A DNA stretch of 64,000 nucleotides. It comes from an archaeon. GTDB lineage: Archaea; Nanobdellota; Nanobdellia; Woesearchaeales; GW2011-AR9. The notes below the pieces were generated by a model. That model saw nothing but the letters and a program-made list of their open reading frames with translations. It searched no databases and was not told the origin of the DNA. The position numbers and the translations under genes were made by a program. The stretch lies in the NCBI GenBank assembly GCA_023259115.1, contig JAHFQW010000001.1, forward strand, positions 17,929-81,928, read 5' to 3'. The stretch's first letter is position 1. The number at the start of each line of letters is the position of its first letter. Positions 1 through 9,775 of this stretch are shown here, piece by piece.

Positions 1-238
1 TCGCATAAAAAACACAAAACAAATAATTAGGAAACTCCTCTACTTTAACTCGGGTATTTGAACTAATCAAATCTTCTTGCGTTAACGGATGCAAATCAAA
101 TTCTTTACCCAAAAAATCCGCATCGTCTTTGGTAATATGCGTAATATCAATCCACAGAGGCATCATTTTACAGCTGCTAAGATTTTCAACACTACCCCTC
201 TTAACCTCTCCATCTTCAAAATAAAAAATATCAATCAT
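1..238 (-). CDS. corA: CorA-like Mg2+/divalent cation transporter, N-terminal part (gene runs off the left edge)
   Basis: Reverse-strand reading MIDIFYFEDGEVKRGSVENLSSCKMMPLWIDITHITKDDADFLGKEFDLHPLTQEDLISSNTRVKVEEFPNYLFCVFYA; WIDI...LHPLTxEDL...R.KVEEF..YLF is the CorA N-terminal pattern. Absent from ORF track because truncated. Confidence 0.75.
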   Translation of the reverse strand, partial: MIDIFYFEDGEVKRGSVENLSSCKMMPLWIDITHITKDDADFLGKEFDLHPLTQEDLISSNTRVKVEEFPNYLFCVFYA

Positions 239-365
239 TGACCTATAACATGCTAATCTCTATTATAAAGTTATGCCAAAAAAAAGTCTGTCCAGAAAGC
301 CACCATTCTAGACAGAACTCCAAAAAAGAAAAAGCATTTATACTCCAAAATAAACATCCCACCAC

Positions 366-1118
366 ATGAAAAAAAAGACCAAACACCTAAAAAAAATAAA
401 ACAACAGAAAGTAAATACAAACATCCCCCTCCCCCCCACACAACGCCCCATCATCACAAAAATCAAATTAATCACAACAACTCTACTCCAAAATATTCCC
501 CTCTTCTGGGAAAAAATAAAATACCACAAACGCCGCAACCTGCTCTCAAAAAAAGATATTTTCAAAATATATCTCAAAATTAGAAAAGGTGACATCATTC
601 TCGCAGGCAACTTAAAAAGTCCAACAAATCTTCTCATCGCCGGAGCAGTAACTCACGCCGCCCTCTATTTAGGCAGAGGAAAAATCATCCATGCCATAGG
701 ATCTGGTGTAGAATATACTAAACTAAGACATTTTGTCAAAACCTATGACACCATCGCCTTACTTCGGCTTCCCAAAAAAATACCTCAACGTCGCCATATT
801 ATCAAAAACGCCATTCATTACGCAAAACAACAACTAGGCCAACCTTATGATAATTTCTTTCAACGTGAATCAAAACACTTCTTCTGCACAGGTCTAGTCA
901 ACACCTCATTCCAAAAAGCAGGATATAAAACAGGACTTGAAAATATCAAGCCATTTCGCTCAACTTTAAGTAAAATTGAAAAAGAATTTCTCATTGTAGA
1001 TCATTGGCTCAAACCAGCCGAATTTGTGTATGGTAACTTCTCGATCATCTTCATCTCACACAACCTCGCTTACAATGGCAAAGAAATACTCATTCGAGCC
1101 GATGCCTTGACAAAATAA
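366..1118 (+). CDS. YiiX/permuted NlpC-P60 papain-like hydrolase family protein
   Basis: GDIILAGN...ITHAALYLGRGKIIHAIGSGV...QLGQPYDNFF...FFCTGLVNTSFQKAG: His and Cys motifs of the permuted papain fold. Confidence 0.6.
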   Translation: MKKKTKHLKKIKQQKVNTNIPLPPTQRPIITKIKLITTTLLQNIPLFWEKIKYHKRRNLLSKKDIFKIYLKIRKGDIILAGNLKSPTNLLIAGAVTHAALYLGRGKIIHAIGSGVEYTKLRHFVKTYDTIALLRLPKKIPQRRHIIKNAIHYAKQQLGQPYDNFFQRESKHFFCTGLVNTSFQKAGYKTGLENIKPFRSTLSKIEKEFLIVDHWLKPAEFVYGNFSIIFISHNLAYNGKEILIRADALTK

Positions 1119-1169
1119 GAGAAAAGAGTGTAAAAATCAAATTTTTAAAACGAAAACCTCTATGATACC

Positions 1170-2255
1170 TCACCCTAACCTATCCAAAATATCATGTGCA
1201 TTCATTGCATTCAAATAATCAACAAACTCTCGATTCTCATCACGTAGCAACAACTTCATCCGAAGCCCATCTCGCTCTACATTTGACACTCTCGCCATCT
1301 TATCCACCAAAATCAACCCATAAGGATACCCTAAGAACAACGCATCGCAGCTATTCTGCGCTAAATACCCTAACACCTCACAACAACCTTCAAATCGAAA
1401 AATATGCCGAGATTTAGCATGCAATCGCACAAAATAAATCTGCTCATCAACATGATAACTCCAACACTCCGGCAGCGGACTCAACGCTCGCAGCAACACC
1501 ACCGGATTATTGCCACATGTAGTAAATAAGGAACAACTCTTCGCAAGCGCACACACCTTCTCACCTAAAGCTCTGCGATACTTCTCCTCAGATGGATACT
1601 TCACATCTAACGTTCCATCCAACACCACATAATCAACTCTCATTGCCATACGAGACGCCAACTTCAACTCCCCCAATCGTCGAGCCATATTCGCAACACT
1701 ACTAATAGCTGCCCTCTCCCCTCCACCATTAATTGATGTATCATGAGAACAAATCACTAAATCTTCTTCATCAACCAAACAACCACCTACCTCATCACCA
1801 CAATTATTGATATCACCATTATTAATATCACCATTAGTAATAACACCCTTATTCGCACCCTCCTCCGTAACATTATCACAAGCATTATCCCCATTATTTC
1901 CTCTCTGCATCGGAAAAATCTTGCTCTCATACCAAATATCGCCTCTCTTATACACCGCCGTTGTCAGCACATAAAACTCATGCATCTCGCTACCTATCTT
2001 CGCTGAACCTCGCATCACCTGCCCAAACACCCGAATAAAACTCAAACAGATATTTCCCCCAGATAGAATCTCCGCCTGCCCTCCATCCACATACGCAATT
2101 GTCTTCAAACCCGTCACAGTTAAACTACTAACTTGCCCAATGGGCTCAAACTTCTCCTGCACAATGGGCATAACTTTATTCTTAAACACCAAATCATCTG
2201 TTAAAAAAAAAACTTTCAACTTCTGCCGTAAATGCGCTGAGATTTGTGATAACAT
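1170..2255 (-). CDS. NurA-domain-like nuclease with Asn/Asp/Gly-rich linker
   Basis: Motifs IAYVDGGQAEIL and DYVVLDGTLD resemble the NurA acidic motifs; no adjacent HerA seen. Confidence 0.5.
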   Translation of the reverse strand: MLSQISAHLRQKLKVFFLTDDLVFKNKVMPIVQEKFEPIGQVSSLTVTGLKTIAYVDGGQAEILSGGNICLSFIRVFGQVMRGSAKIGSEMHEFYVLTTAVYKRGDIWYESKIFPMQRGNNGDNACDNVTEEGANKGVITNGDINNGDINNCGDEVGGCLVDEEDLVICSHDTSINGGGERAAISSVANMARRLGELKLASRMAMRVDYVVLDGTLDVKYPSEEKYRRALGEKVCALAKSCSLFTTCGNNPVVLLRALSPLPECWSYHVDEQIYFVRLHAKSRHIFRFEGCCEVLGYLAQNSCDALFLGYPYGLILVDKMARVSNVERDGLRMKLLLRDENREFVDYLNAMNAHDILDRLG

Positions 2256-2297
2256 CCCCTAATAAATAAAAATGCTAGTTAAATAACTTTTGTTTGA

Positions 2298-2439
2298 AAG
2301 TAAACAGGCTAATATGAAACCCTCCCGCTCACTTGCTCTAATCAATGTAAATTTGAATGGAGCACCGAGTGTTGTCTAACGAGACACCAGACTAGTTCGC
2401 TGGCCCTTTGGCGAGGGTTTCATATTAGCCAAGTAAACA
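2298..2439. mobile_element. MITE-like element or structured RNA: 18-bp perfect inverted repeats with flanking 9-bp direct repeats
   Basis: GGCTAATATGAAACCCTC (2307-2324) and its perfect reverse complement GAGGGTTTCATATTAGCC (2413-2430), flanked by AAGTAAACA at 2298-2306 and 2431-2439; internal hairpins such as TGCTC/GAGCA and GTGTTGTCT-AACG-AGACAC. Confidence 0.6.
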
Positions 2440-2516
2440 CATACATTTATAACTAAACCTCCATATTACAGAACATAACATTTTCTCAAAGAGATAGATG
2501 TCTAGGAGGCGCCATA

Positions 2517-2639
2517 ATGCCAAAAATGCAATTAAAACATAAATGTAAAATATGTAAACAAGAATGGATTCTAGTCAAAGCACGTGAACCTATTATCTGC
2601 ACAAAATGTAAAGATCGCAGAAAACAATACACGAATTAA
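2517..2639 (+). CDS. 40-aa zinc-ribbon-like miniprotein
   Basis: MPKMQLKHKCKICKQEWILVKAREPIICTKCKDRRKQYTN; two CxxC knuckles; AGGAGG-like site just upstream. Below the ORF-track size cutoff. Confidence 0.65.
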   Translation: MPKMQLKHKCKICKQEWILVKAREPIICTKCKDRRKQYTN

Positions 2640-2707
2640 AAAACTAATTAATGAGAAATAATTTTTCTACAGATTTCACACACACCCAAAAAATAGAACC
2701 TAAAGGA

Positions 2708-3754
2708 CTACTTTATCGCTCTCAGAGAATACCATTTTCCATTCGTTACTCTTCCATTATTTAATAGAATCTCCGCTGATTTTTGCCACACCAAATCTAG
2801 ATGAAAACGTTCACGCCTAAAATATTGTTCTATATCCAAATCAGACTCAAAAGGGTAAAAATGATCATGATTTGCAAAAGTCTGCATACAACTCATCAAA
2901 TCTCTTCTTGCGTTACTCATTTCCCCTTTATAAGAATTCACAAGACTAAGAAAATAGGGTAAGAGATTAGGTTTCACATTAGAATTAACACATAACTCTT
3001 CATCCACAAAATGTGCTCCATGTTTTAATCCACGCTGAATCTTGCATATCACTTCAGACTTATCATAGGAGCGAATATGCGTAAAAAAAAGATGCGTTGC
3101 CACCATATCCCATATATTTTCATCAATACCTAATCTATGAAGAATATTTCCCTGCCTATATTCAATTTTCACTCCATATAATTCATTTCCACAATACTTC
3201 TGTGCAATCTCCAGAGGGTTCTCATTAAAATCAAATGCACAAATCGTTGGATTTTTTACATCTGCCACATGGAGCATAGCTGCTAGATTTTCCAGTGAAT
3301 AAATCGTTGAAAAACCTAACAACAAAACTCTAGGATTTTCAATCAATTTATCATGTAAATCAGTAATAGCTCTCTTAAAAATCGCTGTACCCCCTGGATA
3401 ACCCAGCGTACTTGCACCTCTCTGTAACGTATAATACACCAACGCCGCCCTATGATACGCATCTTTACCAACTAACGCCCCATCTGCCATTTGCAATGCC
3501 CCCTGCTGTCGCAACAAACTCAAAGAGGATTGAACTTGTTCAGCTTGTGAAGAAGAAAAACGATGAGATAACAATGCCAGTTCTTTTTGTAAATCAACTG
3601 ATTTATAAAAATCTTGGAATCTTCCTCTGTGAAAATCCACCTCCACATCACTAGCCATTCTCCTCAAATCGTCTTGCGAACTCAACTGCTCATACGTTCT
3701 ACCATTAAATACAACAGCATTCTCTAACCGCACCGGAAATGTATCTGTACCCAT
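2708..3754 (-). CDS. Class I SAM-dependent methyltransferase-like protein
   Basis: PRVLLLGFSTIYSLENLAAML...ICAFDFNENPLEIAQKY...WDMVATHLFFTHI Rossmann-type pattern. Confidence 0.5.
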   Translation of the reverse strand: MGTDTFPVRLENAVVFNGRTYEQLSSQDDLRRMASDVEVDFHRGRFQDFYKSVDLQKELALLSHRFSSSQAEQVQSSLSLLRQQGALQMADGALVGKDAYHRAALVYYTLQRGASTLGYPGGTAIFKRAITDLHDKLIENPRVLLLGFSTIYSLENLAAMLHVADVKNPTICAFDFNENPLEIAQKYCGNELYGVKIEYRQGNILHRLGIDENIWDMVATHLFFTHIRSYDKSEVICKIQRGLKHGAHFVDEELCVNSNVKPNLLPYFLSLVNSYKGEMSNARRDLMSCMQTFANHDHFYPFESDLDIEQYFRRERFHLDLVWQKSAEILLNNGRVTNGKWYSLRAIK

Positions 3755-3852
3755 AAACCACCCTCAGAAATCACCTCTTTATTAATCTGATTAGACATTA
3801 TTCACTACTTTAATTGAATAAAGCTTATAAACTAATTTTGTAAACCCTAATT

Positions 3853-5175
3853 ATGTTGCCAGAAGACTCCCGTAACTTTGTTGTAAATGAATGGTTTAAT
3901 TCTCATTGGCAAAGGTATAAACAACATATTCTCATCAGCCCTGATTCTTTTGAAAAAAACTATACTACCCAATATACACCACAATATACTCCACAACAAA
4001 GCAATACACAATCCCAAAATCGCCTAGAAGCCAAACGAAATCATATCAGTAAACCATTTCAAAGCGTCGGGCAATTAGGTGATACGCTCAAAGATATATC
4101 CTCTTCAGATTATTATTTCCGTTATGGCAGTAGCATTGAAAGAGAATTACGCCGTACCCTCACTCATCTCGAAGTTGGATATGCCCAAAATAACCAAGAT
4201 CATCTTGACACAACTATCCATAATTCTGGTATGAGCGCCATTTCCAGTTTAGTTTTAGCCTTACGAAAAAAAATTCCCAACGCCCAAGATCTTAAATTTA
4301 TGGTTGGAGCAAATTCCTATCAAGACACCAAAAATTTCTTTGAATACATTGTTCCGACACTTGGATTTGGCCCATCCATTTTTGTTGAGGTAAATAACCT
4401 TGAAAGCATCAGCACCCCTCTGATGTACAACCCAAATAAAATTATCGCTTTTATCTGTGAAAACCTAAGCAGCCCGTACATGGAATATACCAACATAAGA
4501 CAACTAACAACCCTCGTACAATCATATAACGTACCCCTAATTATCGACGCCACCCTTCTTCCTGCATTTCTCCAGCAGCCTTTTCGTCTTGGTGCTGATA
4601 TCGTTATTCGCAGCATGACCAAATACGAAAGCGGACAAGGTGACATCAAAGCTGGCTCTCTTACAGGTCCAAAACAAGTAATACAAGAGATACGTCAAAT
4701 GCAGCGCTACGTTGATACCCTTCCATCAATAACCGAACTAATCTCCTTTCAAGAGCGACTGACAACCCTCCCAGAACGACTACATCAACATCTCGACAAC
4801 CTTCAAGAAATGAAAAAATTTCTAGAAACCCATCCGCTCATCGAACGCACCTACTACCCCATGCCTCTCGAATCTGTTCGCTACGCTCAACCAGGAGGCA
4901 TGCTAAGCTTCCAGTTTAAAGGAACACCCCAAGAAAAAGAAACACGAGAAAAAAACTTAATGCAACAGCTCATTAACCACAACCATTACCCCATCTCTTA
5001 TGAAGTGAGTTTTGGCTCCCAAAAATGGTCCATGCTCGGTTTATCAACATTAGGAATAACATCTATAACCCAACCAAATCATTATCCCCCAGGTTTAGTA
5101 CGAGTAGCTATAGGAAGAGAGCCATCAGCCTCACAAGTAATTTCATTTCTTGAGAAAATACTCAGAGAGATATAA
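3853..5175 (+). CDS. Cys/Met metabolism PLP-dependent enzyme (cystathionine gamma-synthase/lyase-like)
   Basis: HNSGMSAISSLVLAL...VPLIIDATLLPAFLQQPFRLGADIVIRSMTKYESGQGDIKAGSL: PLP-Lys region of the Cys/Met-metabolism family. Confidence 0.75.
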   Translation: MLPEDSRNFVVNEWFNSHWQRYKQHILISPDSFEKNYTTQYTPQYTPQQSNTQSQNRLEAKRNHISKPFQSVGQLGDTLKDISSSDYYFRYGSSIERELRRTLTHLEVGYAQNNQDHLDTTIHNSGMSAISSLVLALRKKIPNAQDLKFMVGANSYQDTKNFFEYIVPTLGFGPSIFVEVNNLESISTPLMYNPNKIIAFICENLSSPYMEYTNIRQLTTLVQSYNVPLIIDATLLPAFLQQPFRLGADIVIRSMTKYESGQGDIKAGSLTGPKQVIQEIRQMQRYVDTLPSITELISFQERLTTLPERLHQHLDNLQEMKKFLETHPLIERTYYPMPLESVRYAQPGGMLSFQFKGTPQEKETREKNLMQQLINHNHYPISYEVSFGSQKWSMLGLSTLGITSITQPNHYPPGLVRVAIGREPSASQVISFLEKILREI

Positions 5176-5225
5176 CATTAAATGTAACGAATACCACAAA
5201 AACGTATCAAAGAAAATAAAAATAA

Positions 5226-5335
5226 GCCCCTGGCGAGATTTGAACTCGCGACCTCGTCCTCATTGTCTTTTCATTAAAAACATCTTTCCAACAAAACATA
5301 CCAAGGACGCGCTATAGCCACTAAGCCACAGGGGC
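5226..5335 (-). tRNA. tRNA-Thr(GGT) with about 38-nt intron after position 37
   Basis: Acceptor GCCCCTG/CAGGGGC, D arm GCTTAGTGGCTATAGC, anticodon stem CGTCC/GGACG with TT-GGT-A, intron about 5261-5298, T arm GAGTTCAAATCTC, discriminator U. Confidence 0.85.
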
Positions 5336-5422
5336 AATTAGTGAATAAAAATTATACATTGTTTAAAAACTTAACCTTTTCAATTTTTATTGGCAACACT
5401 ATCTAAAAAAAGAAAAAATGAG

Positions 5423-5547
5423 TGCCGGGGAAGGGATTTGAACCCTCGAACCCACTAAGAGACAGGATATCTTCTCTTCTGCACAAACAGAAGTGTCTTT
5501 CTGGGTACTTAAGTCCTGCGCATTTGGCCAAGCTTTGCTACCCCGGC
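5423..5547 (-). tRNA. tRNA-Leu(TAA) with about 39-nt intron after position 37
   Basis: Acceptor GCCGGGG/CCCCGGC, anticodon stem CAGGA/TCCTG with CT-TAA-G, intron about 5469-5507, long variable arm, T arm AGGGTTCAAATCCCT. Confidence 0.85.
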
Positions 5548-5625
5548 AAGATATCCTCTCATGAAAGAACCTCGTTTAAAAACCTTTTCTTTCTAATTGA
5601 GAATTTTAACTCATCCCCTTGGAAA

Positions 5626-6438
5626 TTAACACAATTTTCTCAACTTTTCCACCAGCAGCTCATGATACACCCCATTACTCACCAAAATTCCATTATTAAA
5701 ATTAGGATCAGACACATTATACTTCAACATCTTCCCCTCTAAATCAGTTATTCGACCGCCCGCTTCCCGTAAAATAACCTCCACCGCACAACTATCCCAC
5801 GCATTACACTTATTACCCAATTTAACATACACATCTCCTCTTCCTTCCACAACTGCCAACACTTTTGCCGTAAAACTTCCTATCGGTCCATATCGCGCTG
5901 ACAAATCTAAACCAGAATAGAAGCGTTCCATCTCACTAAAAGAATGTGAACCCAAAACACCTACCAAATCAGCACCCGCCCGAGAACTCACTGCAAGAGG
6001 ATACTCCACCCCTGCAGAAATATCTCTTAATTTAGCACCCTTTGTAGATGAACCGTAAAAAAGTTTACTATATGCTGGTTGATAGACAACCCCTAGTTGA
6101 GGAACATTATCGCAAGCCACAAACCCAACCGAAATTCCATACTCTTTTTCCCCTGCAAGATACCCGCGTGTTCCATCTATTGGATCAACCCACCAAAAAC
6201 CTTGCGCAGAACCTCGCGAAATTGGATCATCTACCTCTTCACTAAACACCAAAAATCCCGTTCTCTCTAAAATACGTTTAATCTCTTCCCCCACCACCAC
6301 ATCAGGCTCACGAACTAAACGTGAATCAGACCGATTCAAGAGAACAGACTGATGCAAAAGAGTATTTCTCTGAATAAGACAATTCCCTCCCGCAAAAACC
6401 GCGTCCCACGCCGCATGCATCAACAAATTCTCATCCAT
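5626..6438 (-). CDS. 3'(2'),5'-bisphosphate nucleotidase / inositol monophosphatase family (CysQ-like)
   Basis: WWVDPIDGTRGYLAGEKEYGISVGFV and NAWDSCAVEVILREAGG motifs of the Li+-sensitive phosphatase superfamily. Confidence 0.85.
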   Translation of the reverse strand: MDENLLMHAAWDAVFAGGNCLIQRNTLLHQSVLLNRSDSRLVREPDVVVGEEIKRILERTGFLVFSEEVDDPISRGSAQGFWWVDPIDGTRGYLAGEKEYGISVGFVACDNVPQLGVVYQPAYSKLFYGSSTKGAKLRDISAGVEYPLAVSSRAGADLVGVLGSHSFSEMERFYSGLDLSARYGPIGSFTAKVLAVVEGRGDVYVKLGNKCNAWDSCAVEVILREAGGRITDLEGKMLKYNVSDPNFNNGILVSNGVYHELLVEKLRKLC

Positions 6439-6469
6439 ATTTCATCAACCAAATATTTTTCAAAACAAA

Positions 6470-7993
6470 TTAGCCCCTCCCTAATACCTCGGCACCTTTA
6501 CCACGATAGCGTTCTAATGGAGGCATAATATAGGTACTATGAATCAAATGACGTACCATTTCCAAAAATTCATTTAACTTCTCTTTTCTCGCTTTGTGCG
6601 CCCCAGAAAGCAAAGCATTACCATCACCAATTGTATAGAAAGGAATTGTTTCCTCTAAACTAATAATTCTATCATACTTAAAACGTACATCCCTCTCTTT
6701 GGTAGAAGAATACCCCTCAAATGCCGGATGTCCCTCTGTAAATCTCTCTACATCAGCGGATTCATAATCCATATTCCGTGACGCAATGCGAATTGACTGC
6801 ATAACCCGAGTCGCAATACACCCTGCCAAAAAATCAGGAAACGAAGGATAAGCTTTTTTCACACCCTCCTGCTTATTCCAAAAATATTCCACTAACCTCG
6901 GCACCCTACTCTCGCGAGGATTACTATACAAATTAAATAACGCCAAAGAAACATCAATATGGGGATACCCCACTCGACACTCATTAAAATCAAGAATTGT
7001 TCCTAACTTTTCTGGATCATACAATACATTATGGGGTCCAAAATCACCATGCACAATACGTAATTTTTTTTGTTCTAACTGCTCAACCAGCGATAACGCT
7101 CGCAATTTCCCGCTCCCATTATCTTCACCAGAAACAATTTCCCCATACAATCCTTTAAATTTCTCAACAAAATCATGAAAATCAATATTCTTAGAGAGTA
7201 AATACTTTTTAATTTCTTTTTTTGCCACATTCCATAACGCTTTACGCTCATCCGGATTTTTGGGAATATTACCCACGCCATAAAACTCGGGGTGGCCCAG
7301 TTTAAATTCCTCACTGCCACCATACACTAACTTTAATAAATAATGGCGCAAACGTGTATCCTCTTCTTCTAAAGAACGTAACCCAATACCAGAAGAAAGA
7401 ACACTATATCTACGTAAAGTATACTCTGTTTTTTTCTCATGAATCAACGCTCTTGTCGCTTTAGCGCTCAAGTCCTCTGTTTGATTATAGAACTCCACCA
7501 AATGCTCTAAGAGACGTTCTCGAAGCGTATTCTTTTTAACCTCTTTATCACGAGGTGACAATCGTTCTGATAATTCTTCCGAAAGCGCTTTCTTATCCAC
7601 ATCCAATAATTTTTTACTAAACGCCTCCCCTTCCACATAATCCATAATAATCACTAAATGCTCCGGCATAATTCCTAATAGGGGAGGAACAATCTTAGAA
7701 TTACACAGAACCTCTAATAATCCTGTCTCTTTAAAAAAATAAGACCGATCCGGCCTCGAATTATAGCTTGAACCAGAAAGAACCGTGAGTAAATTACTCT
7801 GCTTTCCTCTTTTATCTAAAGCCGGCTGAGGTGACCAAGAAGCTGAATATGACTTTAAAACAACCTCTTTATCTAAAACTGTGTCCCACATAGCATAAAC
7901 AACTGAAGTAGAAGAACGTGACAAAAGTCTAGGTTTAATTAATCTATCTTCTAAGAGGCGTGGATTCCAGCGTTCTACCATATTCCTCCTCAA
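6470..7993 (-). CDS. Aminoglycoside phosphotransferase (APH)-fold kinase-like protein
   Basis: RIVHGDFGPHNVLYDPEKLGTILDFNECRVGYPHIDVSLALFNLY matches the APH catalytic loop; upstream TTTATAAATA promoter on - strand. Confidence 0.75.
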   Translation of the reverse strand: MRRNMVERWNPRLLEDRLIKPRLLSRSSTSVVYAMWDTVLDKEVVLKSYSASWSPQPALDKRGKQSNLLTVLSGSSYNSRPDRSYFFKETGLLEVLCNSKIVPPLLGIMPEHLVIIMDYVEGEAFSKKLLDVDKKALSEELSERLSPRDKEVKKNTLRERLLEHLVEFYNQTEDLSAKATRALIHEKKTEYTLRRYSVLSSGIGLRSLEEEDTRLRHYLLKLVYGGSEEFKLGHPEFYGVGNIPKNPDERKALWNVAKKEIKKYLLSKNIDFHDFVEKFKGLYGEIVSGEDNGSGKLRALSLVEQLEQKKLRIVHGDFGPHNVLYDPEKLGTILDFNECRVGYPHIDVSLALFNLYSNPRESRVPRLVEYFWNKQEGVKKAYPSFPDFLAGCIATRVMQSIRIASRNMDYESADVERFTEGHPAFEGYSSTKERDVRFKYDRIISLEETIPFYTIGDGNALLSGAHKARKEKLNEFLEMVRHLIHSTYIMPPLERYRGKGAEVLGRG

Positions 7994-8029
7994 AAGCGAG
8001 CATATTTATAAACCTTTTGAGAGTAATTA

Positions 8030-8989
8030 CTATGGAGTGAAATCAGATTGATATACTACTCGCGCCAAATTATGAACTCCGCTGATAATAGATTTTAACC
8101 TCTCCACCAGCATCCCTAAATTCTCAACTTTCTTATTCTCCGAATAAAACAACTCACACGCTCGAATAACCTCATCTTTAGATTCAAGCATCACGTGCGC
8201 TAAATCCTCATCATGTGTATAAAACGCTTTCATCACACCAACATAATTCTCTTTTGCTCCACCCAATAATTTTAAAAACATCTCTTGCTGTTTCTTATCA
8301 AATCTCACCTGTTTCATATAACGCGCAATACGTTTAACCTCATCCGCCGTAGACTCCAAATTAAACGAAAACCACCACAAATGCAACAACTGCTGACAAG
8401 TAAGATTATGTTTTTTCAGCATAAAAGACGCATTACCCATCCCAAATTCCACCACTCGAAAAATCAGAAAAACTAAACGATTAACATCATTATCTCTCAA
8501 AGAAATACTGGCATAATTATCCTCTATAAACATCTTCTCGCAATCCTCAATCATTGCTCGCAAAATAACATCCACTTTACGTAATAGATTGATAATCGAA
8601 ATGTTATTCATATCCAAAAAATCACGCGCCGCAATTTTCTTAGACGTCTGCTCCATAATTTCCAGCGCCATAAGATTTTGGATAATATTTTGAATCTCTT
8701 TTGCTTTATCCTTAACTTCATTACCTATCAGAACAATCGACTTATAATCTTTAATATACGCAGAAATAATCTCTCGCTGAATTCGTCGTATAGATTTCCC
8801 ATCCACCGCAATCGTCTTAACTCTCTCCTCAACTTCTTTATCATTTTTGATAGATAACAACAGATTACTGCTCGTCTCTTCCATCGACACCAAATCGCCT
8901 TTTTGCAGTTTATTTTGCCTCACCCAATTCTTAGGCAACGACACCACAAAACTATTTTTTCCAAATGAGATTAATTTTCGATATTCCAT
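8030..8989 (-). CDS. PhoU-domain phosphate regulator with AbrB-like N-terminal domain
   Basis: MEYRKLISFGKNSFVVSLPKNWVRQNKLQKGDLV (SpoVT/AbrB-like) followed by PhoU-like helices. Confidence 0.75.
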   Translation of the reverse strand: MEYRKLISFGKNSFVVSLPKNWVRQNKLQKGDLVSMEETSSNLLLSIKNDKEVEERVKTIAVDGKSIRRIQREIISAYIKDYKSIVLIGNEVKDKAKEIQNIIQNLMALEIMEQTSKKIAARDFLDMNNISIINLLRKVDVILRAMIEDCEKMFIEDNYASISLRDNDVNRLVFLIFRVVEFGMGNASFMLKKHNLTCQQLLHLWWFSFNLESTADEVKRIARYMKQVRFDKKQQEMFLKLLGGAKENYVGVMKAFYTHDEDLAHVMLESKDEVIRACELFYSENKKVENLGMLVERLKSIISGVHNLARVVYQSDFTP

Positions 8990-9192
8990 AAAGCCCTCCT
9001 AAATAATATACCCTCAACAACAATTACCCTTGCCTAATCATTCAAAGTATTGATTGTTTAACAATAAAGATACTTTAGTGATAAACATATACCCCCTATA
9101 TAGTATTAGAGAAAAGTATTTATATTTAAATGTTTTGTAACTATAATACAAGCGTAAAGCGCAAGCTCTAACTAAAACGGGGGGGTGGACAT

Positions 9193-9438
9193 ATGGAACT
9201 AAATGCAAAACTAAGCTTGTATCTCAAAAAAGATACAAAACAGTCAAGCCATAAACCAAGTGGCATGGAACAAGAGAGACAAAGTAGCCTTGAGAGTATT
9301 TACACCAAAAGTTATCGTGAATCACTTCTTGACGCCGATGAGCTAAGCAGTGAAGAAGAAGGTTTTATGCAAGGCTATGAAGAAGAGGATGAAACCAATC
9401 AGTTCATACATAAAAAAAACTACGAAGAGATAATCTAA
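9193..9438 (+). CDS. Small acidic protein of unknown function
   Basis: ATG-initiated 81-aa ORF; DADELSSEEEGFMQGYEEEDE acidic tail. Confidence 0.55.
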   Translation: MELNAKLSLYLKKDTKQSSHKPSGMEQERQSSLESIYTKSYRESLLDADELSSEEEGFMQGYEEEDETNQFIHKKNYEEII

Positions 9439-9468
9439 CCTCATCACTCAAAGAAATCGGGTGATGAA

Positions 9469-9675
9469 ATGAGCATAAAGATACTCTTAGGACTGGAAAA
9501 TAGTGCTTTTACAGAAGAAGAAATAATGCAACAAATCCAATACTGTGAGCAACACCAAAAAGAGAGTATAGAATTCTCAACAAAAGAGGGCATAATCCAT
9601 ATCAAAATATCACCCATAAACCACAAAGGTATCATGGACGGCTATGACAACTATTACAAAACCGGCGAAATATAG
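9469..9675 (+). CDS. Small protein of unknown function
   Basis: 68-aa ORF 30 nt after the preceding CDS; stop codon is next to hairpin 9671-9699. Confidence 0.5.
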   Translation: MSIKILLGLENSAFTEEEIMQQIQYCEQHQKESIEFSTKEGIIHIKISPINHKGIMDGYDNYYKTGEI

Positions 9676-9699
9676 AGGGGTTTGACAAGCCCTTCTATA
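9671..9699 (+). repeat. 3'-end hairpin, TATAGAG/GTTTGA family
   Basis: TATAGAGGGG-TTTGACAAG-CCCTTCTATA; 10-bp stem with one G-U. Confidence 0.65.
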
Positions 9700-9775
9700 A
9701 ATGTAACAACCCAGAATTAGAAAAACAGAGGATAGACAGAAAACTCTTTAAACACCCAACTACTTCTTAACATTA

